Assembly (NCBI RefSeq): GCF_029223195.1
Contig: NZ_JARHUF010000005.1
Coordinates: 180,275 to 244,274, forward strand
Direction of reading: 5' to 3'
Source: Vibrio sp. CAU 1672
GTDB taxonomy: Bacteria > Pseudomonadota > Gammaproteobacteria > Enterobacterales > Vibrionaceae
DNA length: 64,000 nt
In this document: one piece after another, positions 17,967 through 27,551 of the stretch
How the letters are laid out: each line of letters starts with the position of its first letter
Numbering within the stretch: position 1 is the first letter of the stretch
Made by a program: the position numbers and the translations under genes
The notes under the pieces: generated by a model
What the model was told of the DNA's origin: nothing
The model's database searches: none
Seen by the model: the letters and a program-made list of their open reading frames with translations, nothing else

Positions 17967-20717
17967 ATGTCCTCATTTCGTCGTTTAAATGCCAGCCTCC
18001 GCCACAAAACCGCCTTGTACTTTTCTCTGGGCTTAGTTGGCATGATTGTCAGTTTTCTGTTTATTACCCGTTATTTTTTCCTCTACAGCCTAGATGAGCT
18101 GGAGAGAATGGATATCACAAAAGCAAGTCGCCAGGCACAAAGTGCGATCAGCATGATGGTCGCTCGGCAACTGGAACATTCGTACGACTGGGCACATTGG
18201 GATGAAACCTATCACCTGCTCGATAAGCCAGAACAAGAAATCGCAGGCTACCGGGAAAGAAACCTCTATGAGGGGGCACTCGATGTACTCTCTCTCGATA
18301 TGCTCGCATTTGTTACCCGCGATGGTTCGCTTGTTGACCAGTTGAGCCGAACCCCCAGTGCTGCTCAATCTGCCGACTTAATCACTCAGATCCTGGCTCA
18401 TCCCGCAATCCGGCGCCATATTGCCTCAATGGAGATCGCAGCCGATTTCAACCTTAAAAGTAAATCCGGCTTATTCAAAATTGACCAGCAAATCTGGTCG
18501 ATCAGCCTGACGCCCGTGCGCAACAGTGAAGGAACGTCCATATCATCAGGATGGCTTATTTGGGGACAAGATCTGACGCTGCGTTTTCCTGGCGATTTCA
18601 AGACCATACTGACATCGGAGAGCCAGCTGTTGTTGGCACTCCCTGCCGAACTCGAAAAACAGCAGCAAATCTTAAGCAAACAGGGTAGCTTGCTGGAGCG
18701 CGACAACAAAACCATGACGCAATGGACGCCTATTCTCGATAACGATCTTGAGCCTATTGCATTTTTGAAAACGGTCGCGCCCCGCGCTTATTATGTAAAA
18801 GGCCACAAGTTATTCATCTGCCTGTTTGGGGCGGTCGGTCTTGCCGCTGGTGTCATTGGATTGTGTACTTTCTTTTTATTCAGTACACGGGTCGGTACAC
18901 GCTTCGCTCATTTTGAACAAGGCATCAGCCAATTGCTCTCTCAGCACCAAATAGAGCACCCGGAAGAGAAAAAGATCGATGAGCTTGAGCTGGCCACAAA
19001 ACTGGTCAAAAAGCTCTCTGATAACACCAGCGTAACTCAAACCCAGCTGAAAGACTCACTGGAGAAATTTAACGCCATTTACCATAGCGGTTCGGTTGGC
19101 ATGTTATTGGTGTTAAATCGCGAGATCATTGACTGCAATGAAAAGACTCTGGAACTGTTAAGTTATCAGAGTGAGCAACTACTGGGTTACCCACTCGACA
19201 AACTTTGCCCGCCATCGAGCAAAGATGCTTTGCTCATCGAGCAGATATTTAACCAGCTCAAAGATACCACCACCAAGCTGGAAGCTCCGCTGGTCAACAG
19301 CCTTGGCGAGGAAATCGCCTGCCTGCTCGAAATCAGTCAGATCCAGCACAATGGCCAGAATGCCCTGCTGATGCTGATCCATGATTTGCGAGAAACCAAA
19401 CAACAAGCCCAGTTAATCCAACAGCTGTCATATCTGGATCCGGTATCCGGGCTGCGGAATCGCCCTTCAATTTTGAACGCGTTACAAGAGCGGAGCGCAA
19501 ATGAGCCCAATCAGTTCTCTTTCTTGTACATCAGCGTCAAAGGCCTTAAGCAGATCGCGGAAGTTTATGGCCATCTTATCTTTGACGAAGCGGTCAAGTT
19601 TACCGGGAAAATGTTTGCGAAACACCTTTCTGCCTATCAAGTAGGCCGGATCAGTGAGTTTGAGTTTATCGCCATCATACCCAGCGAACAAGATTTCTAT
19701 CAGGCGATGTCTGCAACTCACAAGTTAATGGATAAGCTCTCACAAAAAGTCGAAGTGTCTGATTTGATGATTGATCTGCATTGCAAAGCAGTAATCGCAG
19801 ACAAAAGAATCACCCATAAACCTTTGGATTTACTACTGCAAACAGCGATTTATACAGTACAAACTACAGAAACCCGTTATTCTAACGAAGTGGTCGTGAT
19901 TGACGAAAAACTCACAGAAAAGGCGCAGACTGCACTGTTAATCAATCGTGACATCGAATATGCCATACATAATGACCAAATCATTGCGTACTACCAACCG
20001 ATTGTGAATACCCAGAGCGGTAAAATCGTCGGATTTGAAGCATTGGCGCGCTGGAATCACCCCAGCCTGGGCCTGATCTCCCCCGACGTCTTCATCCCTC
20101 TGGCGGAGCAAAGTAAACTTATCGTTGAGCTGGGCGAATCGATTTTGAAACAAGCGTGTTCGTTTGTTAGCCAACTCAACCAACAACGTGCCAAGCATGG
20201 CTTGAAACCATTGTCTATCCACGTCAACATCAGCGCACAACACTTTTATCATGCGCGTCTGACGGAACATTTGCATTTTGTGCTGGCAGAATACTCGATC
20301 GCTCCTGGTATATTGGCGCTGGAAATCACGGAAAGTATGTTAATGGGTGTCGAAACCGAAACCATCCAGCGTATGAACGAAGTAAAAGAACTCGGTGTTC
20401 AACTGGCACTGGATGACTTCGGCACCGGCTATGCGTCATTTGGCAGCCTCTGTGCGTTTCCTCTTGACGTAGTAAAGTTGGACAAGTCTTACATTGATCA
20501 AATTGAAACCAACGACCGAGCAAAAACTCTGGTGCGTAATATAGCCAAAATGGCTCAAGAGCTAGGCCTGTCTATCGTTGCTGAAGGCGTTGAAACCGCC
20601 AGCCAGGTGCGCAAGCTTAAAGTTTGGGATATCGATGAGCTGCAGGGTTACTATTTTTACAAACCTATGCCTGAAGCCGAAACTCACGCCCTCTTCTGTG
20701 GTGAAAAAGTCCACTAG
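17967..20717 (+). CDS. Membrane sensor with CHASE4-like, PAS, degenerate GGDEF and EAL domains
   Basis: A 916-residue c-di-GMP protein. TM1 is near residues 17-38, followed by a periplasmic CHASE4-type region (SYDWAHWDETYHLL near residue 72), TM2 near 278-303, PAS at about 365-470, GGDEF at about 485-640 and EAL at about 655-910. The GGDEF signature is replaced by GRISEFEF, so cyclase activity is unlikely. The EAL part keeps FEALARW, HVNISAQHF, LEITESML, LDDFGTGYASF, VKLDKSYI and IVAEGVET, so a c-di-GMP phosphodiesterase is expected. It is transcribed alone. Confidence 0.9.
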   Translation: MSSFRRLNASLRHKTALYFSLGLVGMIVSFLFITRYFFLYSLDELERMDITKASRQAQSAISMMVARQLEHSYDWAHWDETYHLLDKPEQEIAGYRERNLYEGALDVLSLDMLAFVTRDGSLVDQLSRTPSAAQSADLITQILAHPAIRRHIASMEIAADFNLKSKSGLFKIDQQIWSISLTPVRNSEGTSISSGWLIWGQDLTLRFPGDFKTILTSESQLLLALPAELEKQQQILSKQGSLLERDNKTMTQWTPILDNDLEPIAFLKTVAPRAYYVKGHKLFICLFGAVGLAAGVIGLCTFFLFSTRVGTRFAHFEQGISQLLSQHQIEHPEEKKIDELELATKLVKKLSDNTSVTQTQLKDSLEKFNAIYHSGSVGMLLVLNREIIDCNEKTLELLSYQSEQLLGYPLDKLCPPSSKDALLIEQIFNQLKDTTTKLEAPLVNSLGEEIACLLEISQIQHNGQNALLMLIHDLRETKQQAQLIQQLSYLDPVSGLRNRPSILNALQERSANEPNQFSFLYISVKGLKQIAEVYGHLIFDEAVKFTGKMFAKHLSAYQVGRISEFEFIAIIPSEQDFYQAMSATHKLMDKLSQKVEVSDLMIDLHCKAVIADKRITHKPLDLLLQTAIYTVQTTETRYSNEVVVIDEKLTEKAQTALLINRDIEYAIHNDQIIAYYQPIVNTQSGKIVGFEALARWNHPSLGLISPDVFIPLAEQSKLIVELGESILKQACSFVSQLNQQRAKHGLKPLSIHVNISAQHFYHARLTEHLHFVLAEYSIAPGILALEITESMLMGVETETIQRMNEVKELGVQLALDDFGTGYASFGSLCAFPLDVVKLDKSYIDQIETNDRAKTLVRNIAKMAQELGLSIVAEGVETASQVRKLKVWDIDELQGYYFYKPMPEAETHALFCGEKVH

Positions 20718-21022
20718 TCCGCTTTTGCCAGCGAAGTACAAAGACACCTGTACTTCGCTTTCCTCCCCTGCCAATCAACATAAATCTATTTCATTTCTCT
20801 CATATTATTTTCCGTATCTATACTTAAGTTAGTGTTTTGTCGTTCTATTCGAACCAATCGATTTGTGAATCCATGGCGTAGCAAAGTGAGTGTCCAAGTC
20901 ACGGCATAATTCGCGATGGCCACGAGGAACAACCAAAACGATAGGCCGCGCCAAGGACAAACAAGCTGTTAACCCTTGAGTTCTTCTGTGGTCCGTTAAC
21001 CATTTAGTACAAGGAGAGCACG
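20718..21022. other. Intergenic gap, no gene seen
   Basis: 305 bp between the EAL sensor gene and the NfeD gene. The last part carries the AAGGAGAG ribosome site of NfeD. No coding pattern, terminator or operator could be supported. Confidence 0.4.
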
Positions 21023-22411
21023 ATGAAAAGGTTATGGATATGGATCTTCACCTCGCTCGTGCTGGCCAGCCAGGCGTTTGCTGACACGATTTGGGTGGTT
21101 CCCATCAAGGGTGCCATTGGCCCGGCTACCAGTGACTACGTCAGTCGAGAAATCGAGCAGGCTCAAGCAGAAGGCATCAGTTTGGTGGTGATAAAAATGG
21201 ACACCCCTGGTGGCTTAGACAGCGCCATGCGGGACATCATCCACGCAATCACAACCTCAACCGTGCCGGTGGCAACATGGGTAGGCCCATCAGGCTCGCG
21301 TGCAGCCAGTGCCGGTACCTATATTTTACTCGCCAGTCATATTGCCGCGATGGCCGAAGCCACCAATCTCGGGGCGGCGACACCGGTCAGCCTTGGTGGT
21401 ACCCCACCCGGTGCGCCAACACCCGGCGGCGATGATAAAGGCGACAGCGAACCAGCCTCCGGTGATGATGATGCCGGCACCCGTTCTGATGACGAGGTTC
21501 CCGCCAATACCACAATGGAAAAGAAAGTAATTAATGATGCCAAAGCCTATATCAAAGGCCTCGCACGGCTGCATGGCCGTAACGCCGAATGGGCGGAAAA
21601 AGCGGTCAGCGAAGCGGCAAGCCTGGATGCCACCGAGGCTTTACAACTTGGTGTGATTGATTACATTGCCTCCTCACCTGAAGATCTGGTGAAGCAAATA
21701 GAAGGCAAGACAATCAAAATAAATCAAAAAGAAGTGACAATGTCACTCAAAGATCCCATCTGGGTGGAAAGAATGCCAGACTGGCGCGCAGAAATGCTGG
21801 CAGTGATCACCAACCCCAACGTCGCGTATATTCTGATGCTGATTGGTATCTATGGCTTGTTGCTCGAATTTTATAACCCCGGCATTGGCCTGCCCGGAGT
21901 CCTCGGAGGTATTTGTCTGCTACTGGCCATGTATGCATTGCAACTCATGCCTGTTAATTATGCAGGACTTGGACTAATACTATTAGGGATTGCTTTGATG
22001 ATTGCCGAAGCCTTCAGCCCAAGTTTTGGCATACTCGGACTGGGTGGGGTCGTCGCGTTTGTTCTGGGTTCAATTTTCTTATTAGACAGCGAGTTACCCG
22101 GCTTTCAAATCGCGCTGCCTCTGATTTTTGGTATCGCTATTTTTTCCGTGCTATTGATAGCGCTAACCATCGGGTTACTGCTCAAAATCAGGCGCAAACG
22201 CGTAACTACCGGCATAGAAAACTACTCAGGTAAACTCGCGACCGTCAGTGACGACTTTATTGACGGACATGGCCGGGTACAACTTGATGGCACGTTCTGG
22301 CAAGCAAAAACGCACGAAAACCAACCACTCAAACAAGGTGAGCAGGTAACAGTGGTTGACGTCAAAGGGCTGACTTTAACAGTCGCTCCCAAATCACGCC
22401 CTAAAGGATAG
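21023..22411 (+). CDS. nfeD: NfeD family membrane-bound serine protease (long form)
   Basis: 462 residues: a signal sequence (1-20), a ClpP-like protease domain, four to five membrane helices (about 270-395) and a C-terminal OB-fold NfeD domain (about 400-460). The catalytic Ser is Ser96 in GSRAASAGTY and the Lys is in AYIKGLARLHGRN, as in the archaeal 1510-N stomatin-specific protease. A low-complexity Pro/Gly/Asp-rich insert at about residues 125-165 separates them. It is followed after 9 bp by slipin, its usual partner and substrate. Confidence 0.92.
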   Translation: MKRLWIWIFTSLVLASQAFADTIWVVPIKGAIGPATSDYVSREIEQAQAEGISLVVIKMDTPGGLDSAMRDIIHAITTSTVPVATWVGPSGSRAASAGTYILLASHIAAMAEATNLGAATPVSLGGTPPGAPTPGGDDKGDSEPASGDDDAGTRSDDEVPANTTMEKKVINDAKAYIKGLARLHGRNAEWAEKAVSEAASLDATEALQLGVIDYIASSPEDLVKQIEGKTIKINQKEVTMSLKDPIWVERMPDWRAEMLAVITNPNVAYILMLIGIYGLLLEFYNPGIGLPGVLGGICLLLAMYALQLMPVNYAGLGLILLGIALMIAEAFSPSFGILGLGGVVAFVLGSIFLLDSELPGFQIALPLIFGIAIFSVLLIALTIGLLLKIRRKRVTTGIENYSGKLATVSDDFIDGHGRVQLDGTFWQAKTHENQPLKQGEQVTVVDVKGLTLTVAPKSRPKG

Positions 22412-22420
22412 GAGGCGCAT

Positions 22421-23188
22421 ATGATGCTCTATACTGTGGCAGTTGTAATCTTGTTGCTGTTTGCATTAGCGACACAAATGTTCAAAGTTCTGCGTGAATA
22501 TCAACGTGGTGTGGTGTTCTTCCTCGGTCGCTTCCAAGAGGTCAAAGGGCCGGGTCTGATCATTTTAATCCCCTTCATTCAACAAATGGTGAGAGTTGAC
22601 TTACGTACCATCGTACTGGATGTGCCAACACAGGATCTGATCACCCGGGATAACGTTTCCGTCCGGGTTAACGCGGTAGTCTATTTTCGGGTGGTAAACC
22701 CGGAGATGGCGATCAACAACATCGAAAGTTACGGCGAAGCAACCAGTCAACTGGCACAAACAACCCTGCGCTCGGTGTTAGGCCAACACGAACTCGATGA
22801 ACTGCTGTCGGAAAGAGAGCGGCTCAACAAAGACCTACAGGCTATCCTCGATCAACAAACCGACGATTGGGGGATTAAAATCTCCACGGTTGAAGTTAAG
22901 CATGTCGATTTAAACGACAGCATGGTGCGCGCATTAGCCCGCCAGGCTGAAGCCGAAAGAACCCGCCGGGCTAAAGTCATCCATGCAACCGGTGAACTTG
23001 AAGCCTCAACCAAGTTAAAAGATGCGGCAGCAATGTTGAATGAATCCCCCAATGCATTGCAACTGCGCTACATGCAGACACTGACTGAAATCTCAACCGA
23101 TAAGACCTCGACCATCATATTCCCGATGCCGATCAACTTAATTGAAGCGCTGAGCGAAGTGGTAAAATCAAGCAAAGACAAAGAGTAA
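22421..23188 (+). CDS. Slipin / stomatin family SPFH protein
   Basis: 255 residues with one N-terminal membrane segment ([19 protein letters not shown]) and an SPFH domain beginning [40 protein letters not shown] and the [20 protein letters not shown] coiled region are typical of bacterial slipin. It probably forms membrane-domain scaffolds processed by NfeD. AGGAGG lies 5 nt before the ATG and it is co-transcribed with nfeD. Confidence 0.95.
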   Translation: MMLYTVAVVILLLFALATQMFKVLREYQRGVVFFLGRFQEVKGPGLIILIPFIQQMVRVDLRTIVLDVPTQDLITRDNVSVRVNAVVYFRVVNPEMAINNIESYGEATSQLAQTTLRSVLGQHELDELLSERERLNKDLQAILDQQTDDWGIKISTVEVKHVDLNDSMVRALARQAEAERTRRAKVIHATGELEASTKLKDAAAMLNESPNALQLRYMQTLTEISTDKTSTIIFPMPINLIEALSEVVKSSKDKE

Positions 23189-23196
23189 TGCTGCAT

Positions 23197-23221
23197 AAAA
23201 ACAGCCGCCTTATGGCGGCTG
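23197..23221 (-). terminator. Terminator of the ectABC-ask operon
   Basis: On the minus strand CAGCCGCC / GGCGGCTG forms an 8-bp stem with a 4-nt loop followed by TTTTT. It sits between the convergent slipin and ask genes; in the plus direction it lacks a T-run. Confidence 0.8.
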
Positions 23222-23249
23222 AATCGTATTTTCGGTTCAGTTATTCTGG

Positions 23250-24668
23250 CTAGGCTACTTTGCTGGACAGGCTTTTTTGTCGATCAAAAAATTCCTGATG
23301 CAGCGCACATATCGACTTCTGGTACTCCTGGTCGTTCACCACTAACTGGACATTAACATTGCGCATCGATGAATGGAGTGCGACTGGGGTAATATCCTGC
23401 TTCATCAATGCAAGCACACCTTTCGCCAGCGCTTTATTGGTATCAATCTGAGAACCAATCACCGAGATGAGCGCCACCATACGGCCTTTGATCGACGCTT
23501 TGGGATAACGTTTTTCTGCCTTATACAGCACTTTGTTCAAACTCTCGGCACTGCCGCCAAGGTAATACGTGATGGAGTTGGCGTTCATCTCCTTGCCGAT
23601 CAAACTGACCCGGGTATCAGAAATAATTTCCATCAACTCATAACTGACGTTGTCGACCTGACCGACGATTGCCTGATCAAACAAGTGTAAAGCGAACACT
23701 TTCTCCTTCCCGGCAATAATTTCAATTTTGTCGGTTTCCGGGCTGTAATTCGCAGAAATCAACGTACCTTTGTGCTCTGGTTCAAAGGTATTTTTGATCT
23801 GCAGTTCAATCCCGCTCTCGCGTAACCCTGCCGCAGCATTCGGGTGGATCGCTTCCATACCAAGGTTTGCCAGCTGGTCAGCCACATCATAATTAGTATG
23901 GCCAATCGGCAGGACCTTCTCCGGCCCAACAACGCGGGGATCTGCTGAACTCAGGTGATACTCTTTATGAATAATCGCGATATCGGCTTGTGTAAGTGAT
24001 GCAATCCGGCTGAAAGTCATTTCGCTGTAACCGCGATCATAAGTACTCATCAGGCCTTCCTGGCAGTAGGCATAGCCGGTGACAATCGGCAGCTCTTGAG
24101 TGACATCAATGTCTTTGAACGCATCAAGAATAGAGTCATCCAACGTTCTGGGGGTTTTGCAGTCCCAGCCGGAAAGATCAACAAACTTAGCCTTAATGCC
24201 GATATTTTTAATTTTCAGTGCCGTATTGTAGGCACTGTGCGACTCACCAATTGAAGATAAAAACTCTCTGATCTGCGGCAGGTACTGACGCAACGAAAAC
24301 TGCCCGTACTGGCACGTTTCCAGGATATTGGTAATGCAGCTTTTTGCTTCGGCAATACGGGAACGAATGAACTTGTCTGCCCGCATCCGGTTCATCGGAT
24401 CGGCAAAGATGTGTTCATTCGTGAGTAACATACGCTTTTCAACATACGCAAGCGCGTCTTGCCACGCGTCGTCACGCTTGGCGATCAACTGATAGACACC
24501 GGGTTTGCTGGTTTTTTTGCATTCTAACAGTGCGTCAGTCATTCCACCGTACGCTGAGACCACAAACACCCGATTGTATGGCTGTTGTGGGCGAAGAATA
24601 ATATTGTCGAGCACTGCATCGAATGCTGTCATTGATGTACCGCCGATTTTTTCTACGGTATAACTCAT
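23250..24668 (-). CDS. ask: Aspartate kinase, ectoine-operon type
   Basis: Makes aspartyl phosphate to feed the ectoine pathway. 472 residues from MSYTVEKIGGTSMTAFDAVL (24668), chosen for AAAGGA upstream; a further ATG at 24710 would only add 14 residues. Kinase landmarks are KIGGTSM at the N-terminus, VFVVSAYGGMTDALL and the SSADPRVVGPEKV loop; C-terminal ACT domains follow. It is the last gene of ectA-ectB-ectC-ask, an order known from many marine gamma-proteobacteria in which this paralogue escapes normal feedback control. Confidence 0.95.
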   Translation of the reverse strand: MSYTVEKIGGTSMTAFDAVLDNIILRPQQPYNRVFVVSAYGGMTDALLECKKTSKPGVYQLIAKRDDAWQDALAYVEKRMLLTNEHIFADPMNRMRADKFIRSRIAEAKSCITNILETCQYGQFSLRQYLPQIREFLSSIGESHSAYNTALKIKNIGIKAKFVDLSGWDCKTPRTLDDSILDAFKDIDVTQELPIVTGYAYCQEGLMSTYDRGYSEMTFSRIASLTQADIAIIHKEYHLSSADPRVVGPEKVLPIGHTNYDVADQLANLGMEAIHPNAAAGLRESGIELQIKNTFEPEHKGTLISANYSPETDKIEIIAGKEKVFALHLFDQAIVGQVDNVSYELMEIISDTRVSLIGKEMNANSITYYLGGSAESLNKVLYKAEKRYPKASIKGRMVALISVIGSQIDTNKALAKGVLALMKQDITPVALHSSMRNVNVQLVVNDQEYQKSICALHQEFFDRQKSLSSKVA

Positions 24669-24741
24669 GAAGGGTCCTTTATTGATTGGTAACGAGAGAA
24701 AAGAATGCAAAGAGTGGGGCTTTCACCCCACAGCAGGATGA

Positions 24742-25128
24742 TCAGTCCACGAGCGGGTAAACTCCACGTTCATCATGAACTTCAGCGCCGGTGATCGGCG
24801 GGTTAAACACGCAAGCCATCACCATTTCCTTATTTTTATAAGCTCGCAAATAGTGTTCGTCGTGTTTATCGAGAATATAGAGCGTCCCCGGTTTGATTGG
24901 GTAGGTTTCACCGCCCACAACTTCAATCTCGCCTTCGCCGCTCATGCAAAAAACCGACTCCAGGTGATTCTGGTAATGGATATGGGTCTCTGTTCCCTCA
25001 TAAATCGTAGTGATATGAAAAGAGAAGCCCATGTTGTCGTCTTTCAGCAACATGCGCACACTTTCCCAGTTATCCGCCACTACGCGGCGTTCGCTGTTAC
25101 GACACTCTTCGAGCGTTCTGACAATCAT
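24742..25128 (-). CDS. ectC: L-ectoine synthase
   Basis: Cyclises N-gamma-acetyl-diaminobutyrate to ectoine. 128 residues from [20 protein letters not shown] (25128), the usual length and N-terminus of EctC. The cupin motif is seen in [20 protein letters not shown] and [20 protein letters not shown], with [11 protein letters not shown] near the end. It lies 25 bp after ectB in the operon. Confidence 0.97.
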   Translation of the reverse strand: MIVRTLEECRNSERRVVADNWESVRMLLKDDNMGFSFHITTIYEGTETHIHYQNHLESVFCMSGEGEIEVVGGETYPIKPGTLYILDKHDEHYLRAYKNKEMVMACVFNPPITGAEVHDERGVYPLVD

Positions 25129-25153
25129 GTTTATTTCCTTGTTATAGAGCTTG

Positions 25154-26419
25154 TTATGATACTTGTTTGAAATATTTTCCGGCCACCGACTCGACCGCGC
25201 TTTCGAAAATGCCAAGGCCCTGCTCCAACTCGGATTCGGCGATGGTCAACGGACAGAAAAACTTAACCACCTCATCATCCGGGCCTGCGGTCTCAATAAC
25301 CATGCCTTTATCAAAACAAGCACGGGCAATATCACTTGAAATAGCACCGTTTTTGCATTCAATACCGATCATCATGCCGCGGCCTTTCTGCCTGATGAAT
25401 AGCTCGGGGAAGCGCTTCACCGCCCGTTGGATGGTTTCGCTCACTTTTTGCGAGGAGTGCCTAATGTGCGCTTGAAAATTCGAGTTTGACCAGTAAATTT
25501 CCAGAGCCTTTGCCGCTGTAACAAAGGCATGGTTGTTGCCGCGGAAGGTACCGTTATGTTCACCGGGCTTCCATTGATCCAGCTCCGGCTTGAGTAATAC
25601 GATCGCCATCGGCAAACCGTAACCACTGATCGATTTCGACATAGTGACAATGTCAGGCGTGATACCCGCAGGCTCAAAGCTAAAGAACGTCCCCGTTCGT
25701 CCGCAACCAGCCTGAATGTCATCGACAACCATCAGAATATCGTGTGCCTGGCAGATCTTGCTTATATGCTGTAGCCATTGGTCTGAAGCAACGTTAAGCC
25801 CGCCCTCGCCCTGCACGGTTTCCAGTAATACGGCGGCTGGTTTATCGATCCCGGCAGAGTTGTCTGCCAGCATGGTTTCGAATAACTTCAGGCCATCAAT
25901 ATCTGCATAGCCATCGAACGGGATACGTGTAACATCATTCAGGCTGGCTCCTGCCCCCTGACGGTGGTGCTGGTTACCGGTTGCAGCCAGTGCGCCTGCA
26001 GTACAACCGTGGAAACCATTGGTGAAAGCCACAATGTTGCTGCGCCCGGTGACTTTTCTCGCCAGTTTCAATGCTGCTTCAACCGCATTGGTGCCTGTAG
26101 GCCCGGTAAACTGAACTTTATAGTTAAGATTTCTGGGTTGTAAAATATAACGCTGCAACGCCGTCAGGAACGTGGCCTTGGCATCGGAGTGCATATCAAG
26201 ACCATGGGTAATACCATCCATTTCGATGTACTCAAGCAATGCCTGCTTAAGTACCGGGTTGTTATGTCCGTAGTTAAGTGAACCGGCTCCTGCAAGGAAG
26301 TCTAAATAACGTTCTCCGCTTTTTGTTTCCAGCCAGCACCCTTTGGCTTTTTGAAATACAACAGGAAAGTTGTTTGAGTAAGAGCGAACTTTTGATTCTT
26401 GCTTCTTGAAAATTTCCAT
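25154..26419 (-). CDS. ectB: Diaminobutyrate-2-oxoglutarate transaminase
   Basis: A PLP-dependent class III aminotransferase converting aspartate semialdehyde to 2,4-diaminobutyrate. 421 residues as usual. [20 protein letters not shown], then [33 protein letters not shown] and the PLP lysine region [17 protein letters not shown] are all intact. It is the second gene of the ectoine operon, 25 bp after ectA. Confidence 0.97.
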   Translation of the reverse strand: MEIFKKQESKVRSYSNNFPVVFQKAKGCWLETKSGERYLDFLAGAGSLNYGHNNPVLKQALLEYIEMDGITHGLDMHSDAKATFLTALQRYILQPRNLNYKVQFTGPTGTNAVEAALKLARKVTGRSNIVAFTNGFHGCTAGALAATGNQHHRQGAGASLNDVTRIPFDGYADIDGLKLFETMLADNSAGIDKPAAVLLETVQGEGGLNVASDQWLQHISKICQAHDILMVVDDIQAGCGRTGTFFSFEPAGITPDIVTMSKSISGYGLPMAIVLLKPELDQWKPGEHNGTFRGNNHAFVTAAKALEIYWSNSNFQAHIRHSSQKVSETIQRAVKRFPELFIRQKGRGMMIGIECKNGAISSDIARACFDKGMVIETAGPDDEVVKFFCPLTIAESELEQGLGIFESAVESVAGKYFKQVS

Positions 26420-26444
26420 GATGAGACCGTGTTTTGATTCCTAT

Positions 26445-26999
26445 TTATTGAGGATTATTTAGTGGGATACGGTATAAATATTCCGTATCGTGCTTGCCTT
26501 TGAAATGCGCCTTTTCATCAAGAAAAGTCGTCACCTCACCTTGATTGCCATACCTAGCATCCAGTTTTTTAAACAGCGCCCAAGACGCGCTGTTGTCTTC
26601 AGTAATCGTGGTTTCAATCGTCTGAACCCCTGAAAGATGTTCTCTGTTCAGCAACGCATCCAGCATACGAAACGCCAGGCCGTGCCCCCGAAAACGAGGC
26701 GATACCGCGACTTGCCAAACAAACAATACTTGTGGTTCATCCGGTTTCTGGTAACCAGAAATAAATCCCGCAACCTTACCGCCGAACTCGACCAGCATGC
26801 AGGTTTTGCTGAAATGGGTTGATTGTAGAAAGTTGCAATACGAAGAGTTCATGTCCAATGGCGGGCACTCAGCAATCAAGCTGTAAATTGCGTCACCATC
26901 GCGTACCGTTGGTTCTCGAAAAGTCCATTTTGTACTTGGAGACGTCCCAATTTCTGGATACATCACCCAAGGAGCAGATGTGATCATGTGAAGATACAT
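26445..26999 (-). CDS. ectA: L-2,4-diaminobutyrate acetyltransferase
   Basis: A GNAT acetyltransferase forming N-gamma-acetyl-diaminobutyrate. 184 residues from 26999; ATG 26987 (MITSAPWVMYPE) is an alternative, since AAAGGA lies only 1 nt before the first ATG but 13 nt before the second. The acetyl-CoA loop is VAVSPRFRGHGLAFRMLDAL. It is the first gene of the operon and follows a 550-bp region with two similar palindromes. Confidence 0.95.
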   Translation of the reverse strand: MYLHMITSAPWVMYPEIGTSPSTKWTFREPTVRDGDAIYSLIAECPPLDMNSSYCNFLQSTHFSKTCMLVEFGGKVAGFISGYQKPDEPQVLFVWQVAVSPRFRGHGLAFRMLDALLNREHLSGVQTIETTITEDNSASWALFKKLDARYGNQGEVTTFLDEKAHFKGKHDTEYLYRIPLNNPQ

Positions 27000-27058
27000 A
27001 TCCTTTGATGTCTAATTAAAAAACAACAGTATTATGGCCATCCCCCACGATCAAAAAT

Positions 27059-27068
27059 CAAATATTTG
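27059..27068. promoter_or_regulatory. Palindrome upstream of ectA, first site
   Basis: CAAATATTTG is a perfect 10-bp palindrome 60 bp before the ectA start. It shares CAAATATT with the site at 27121. Vibrio ectoine operons are repressed by the MarR-type protein CosR, so these may be its sites; this is inference. Confidence 0.35.
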
Positions 27069-27120
27069 GCAAACATAAGCCCATTATTGTGATCAATAGC
27101 TCATTAAAGGCCAACTTAGA

Positions 27121-27139
27121 CAAATATTAAAATAATTTG
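27121..27139. promoter_or_regulatory. Inverted repeat upstream of ectA, second site
   Basis: CAAATATTAAAATAATTTG has CAAAT / ATTTG arms and starts 62 bp from the first site. The AT-rich stretch also fits a promoter region. Confidence 0.3.
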
Positions 27140-27360
27140 AACACTAATCTTTTATTCAGCATGACGACCTGATTAATCGCTCAATTAACGTGAAAACGCT
27201 TCAGAGTTTGCTCAGATATAACCATCAATTTGTGTGCGCCAGCCGGGCAAAAACACATGGGAGTTTTCGCCGTTGCCATAGAAAAACGGCTCAAGGCAGA
27301 TAAAGAAAACTGGGCCAGGGTCCCGCTTACTTAAACAAGACACCAACAACCAGACACAAA

Positions 27361-27394
27361 AAAGCGGTGCCGATCTTAAATCGGCACCGCTTTT
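27361..27394. terminator. Strong bidirectional terminator
   Basis: A 14-bp stem AAAGCGGTGCCGAT / ATCGGCACCGCTTT with a 5-nt loop, preceded by an A-run and followed by TTTT. On the minus strand it lies 158 bp beyond the EAL gene, directly after a gene remnant, which suggests it originally ended a different gene. Confidence 0.9.
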
Positions 27395-27433
27395 GGCATT
27401 CAGGCTGAATTAGGCCACTGTTGTGGAGGAAAA

Positions 27434-27551
27434 GTTACCCAACAAACTGATTTTCTTCAACCAGCAAGATAGGCTGCGTCGTGCGCTGCTTCAGCTCAAT
27501 CGCTTCACGCATTCCGAGATCTGGAGTCGCCAGCACGATGGATATCCTGGC
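27434..27551 (-). pseudogene. Remnant resembling the C-terminus of an ABC transporter CBS domain
   Basis: Immediately after the EAL gene stop, minus-strand translation in the same frame gives ARISIVLATPDLGMREAIEL, then KQRTTQPILLVEENQFVG and a stop at 27434. The pattern LGMREAIELKQ...PILLVEENQFVG looks like the last CBS repeat of choline/glycine-betaine ATPases (ChoV/ProV type). No start codon or remaining gene is present. The family call is from memory only; the coding-like character is direct. Confidence 0.4.
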
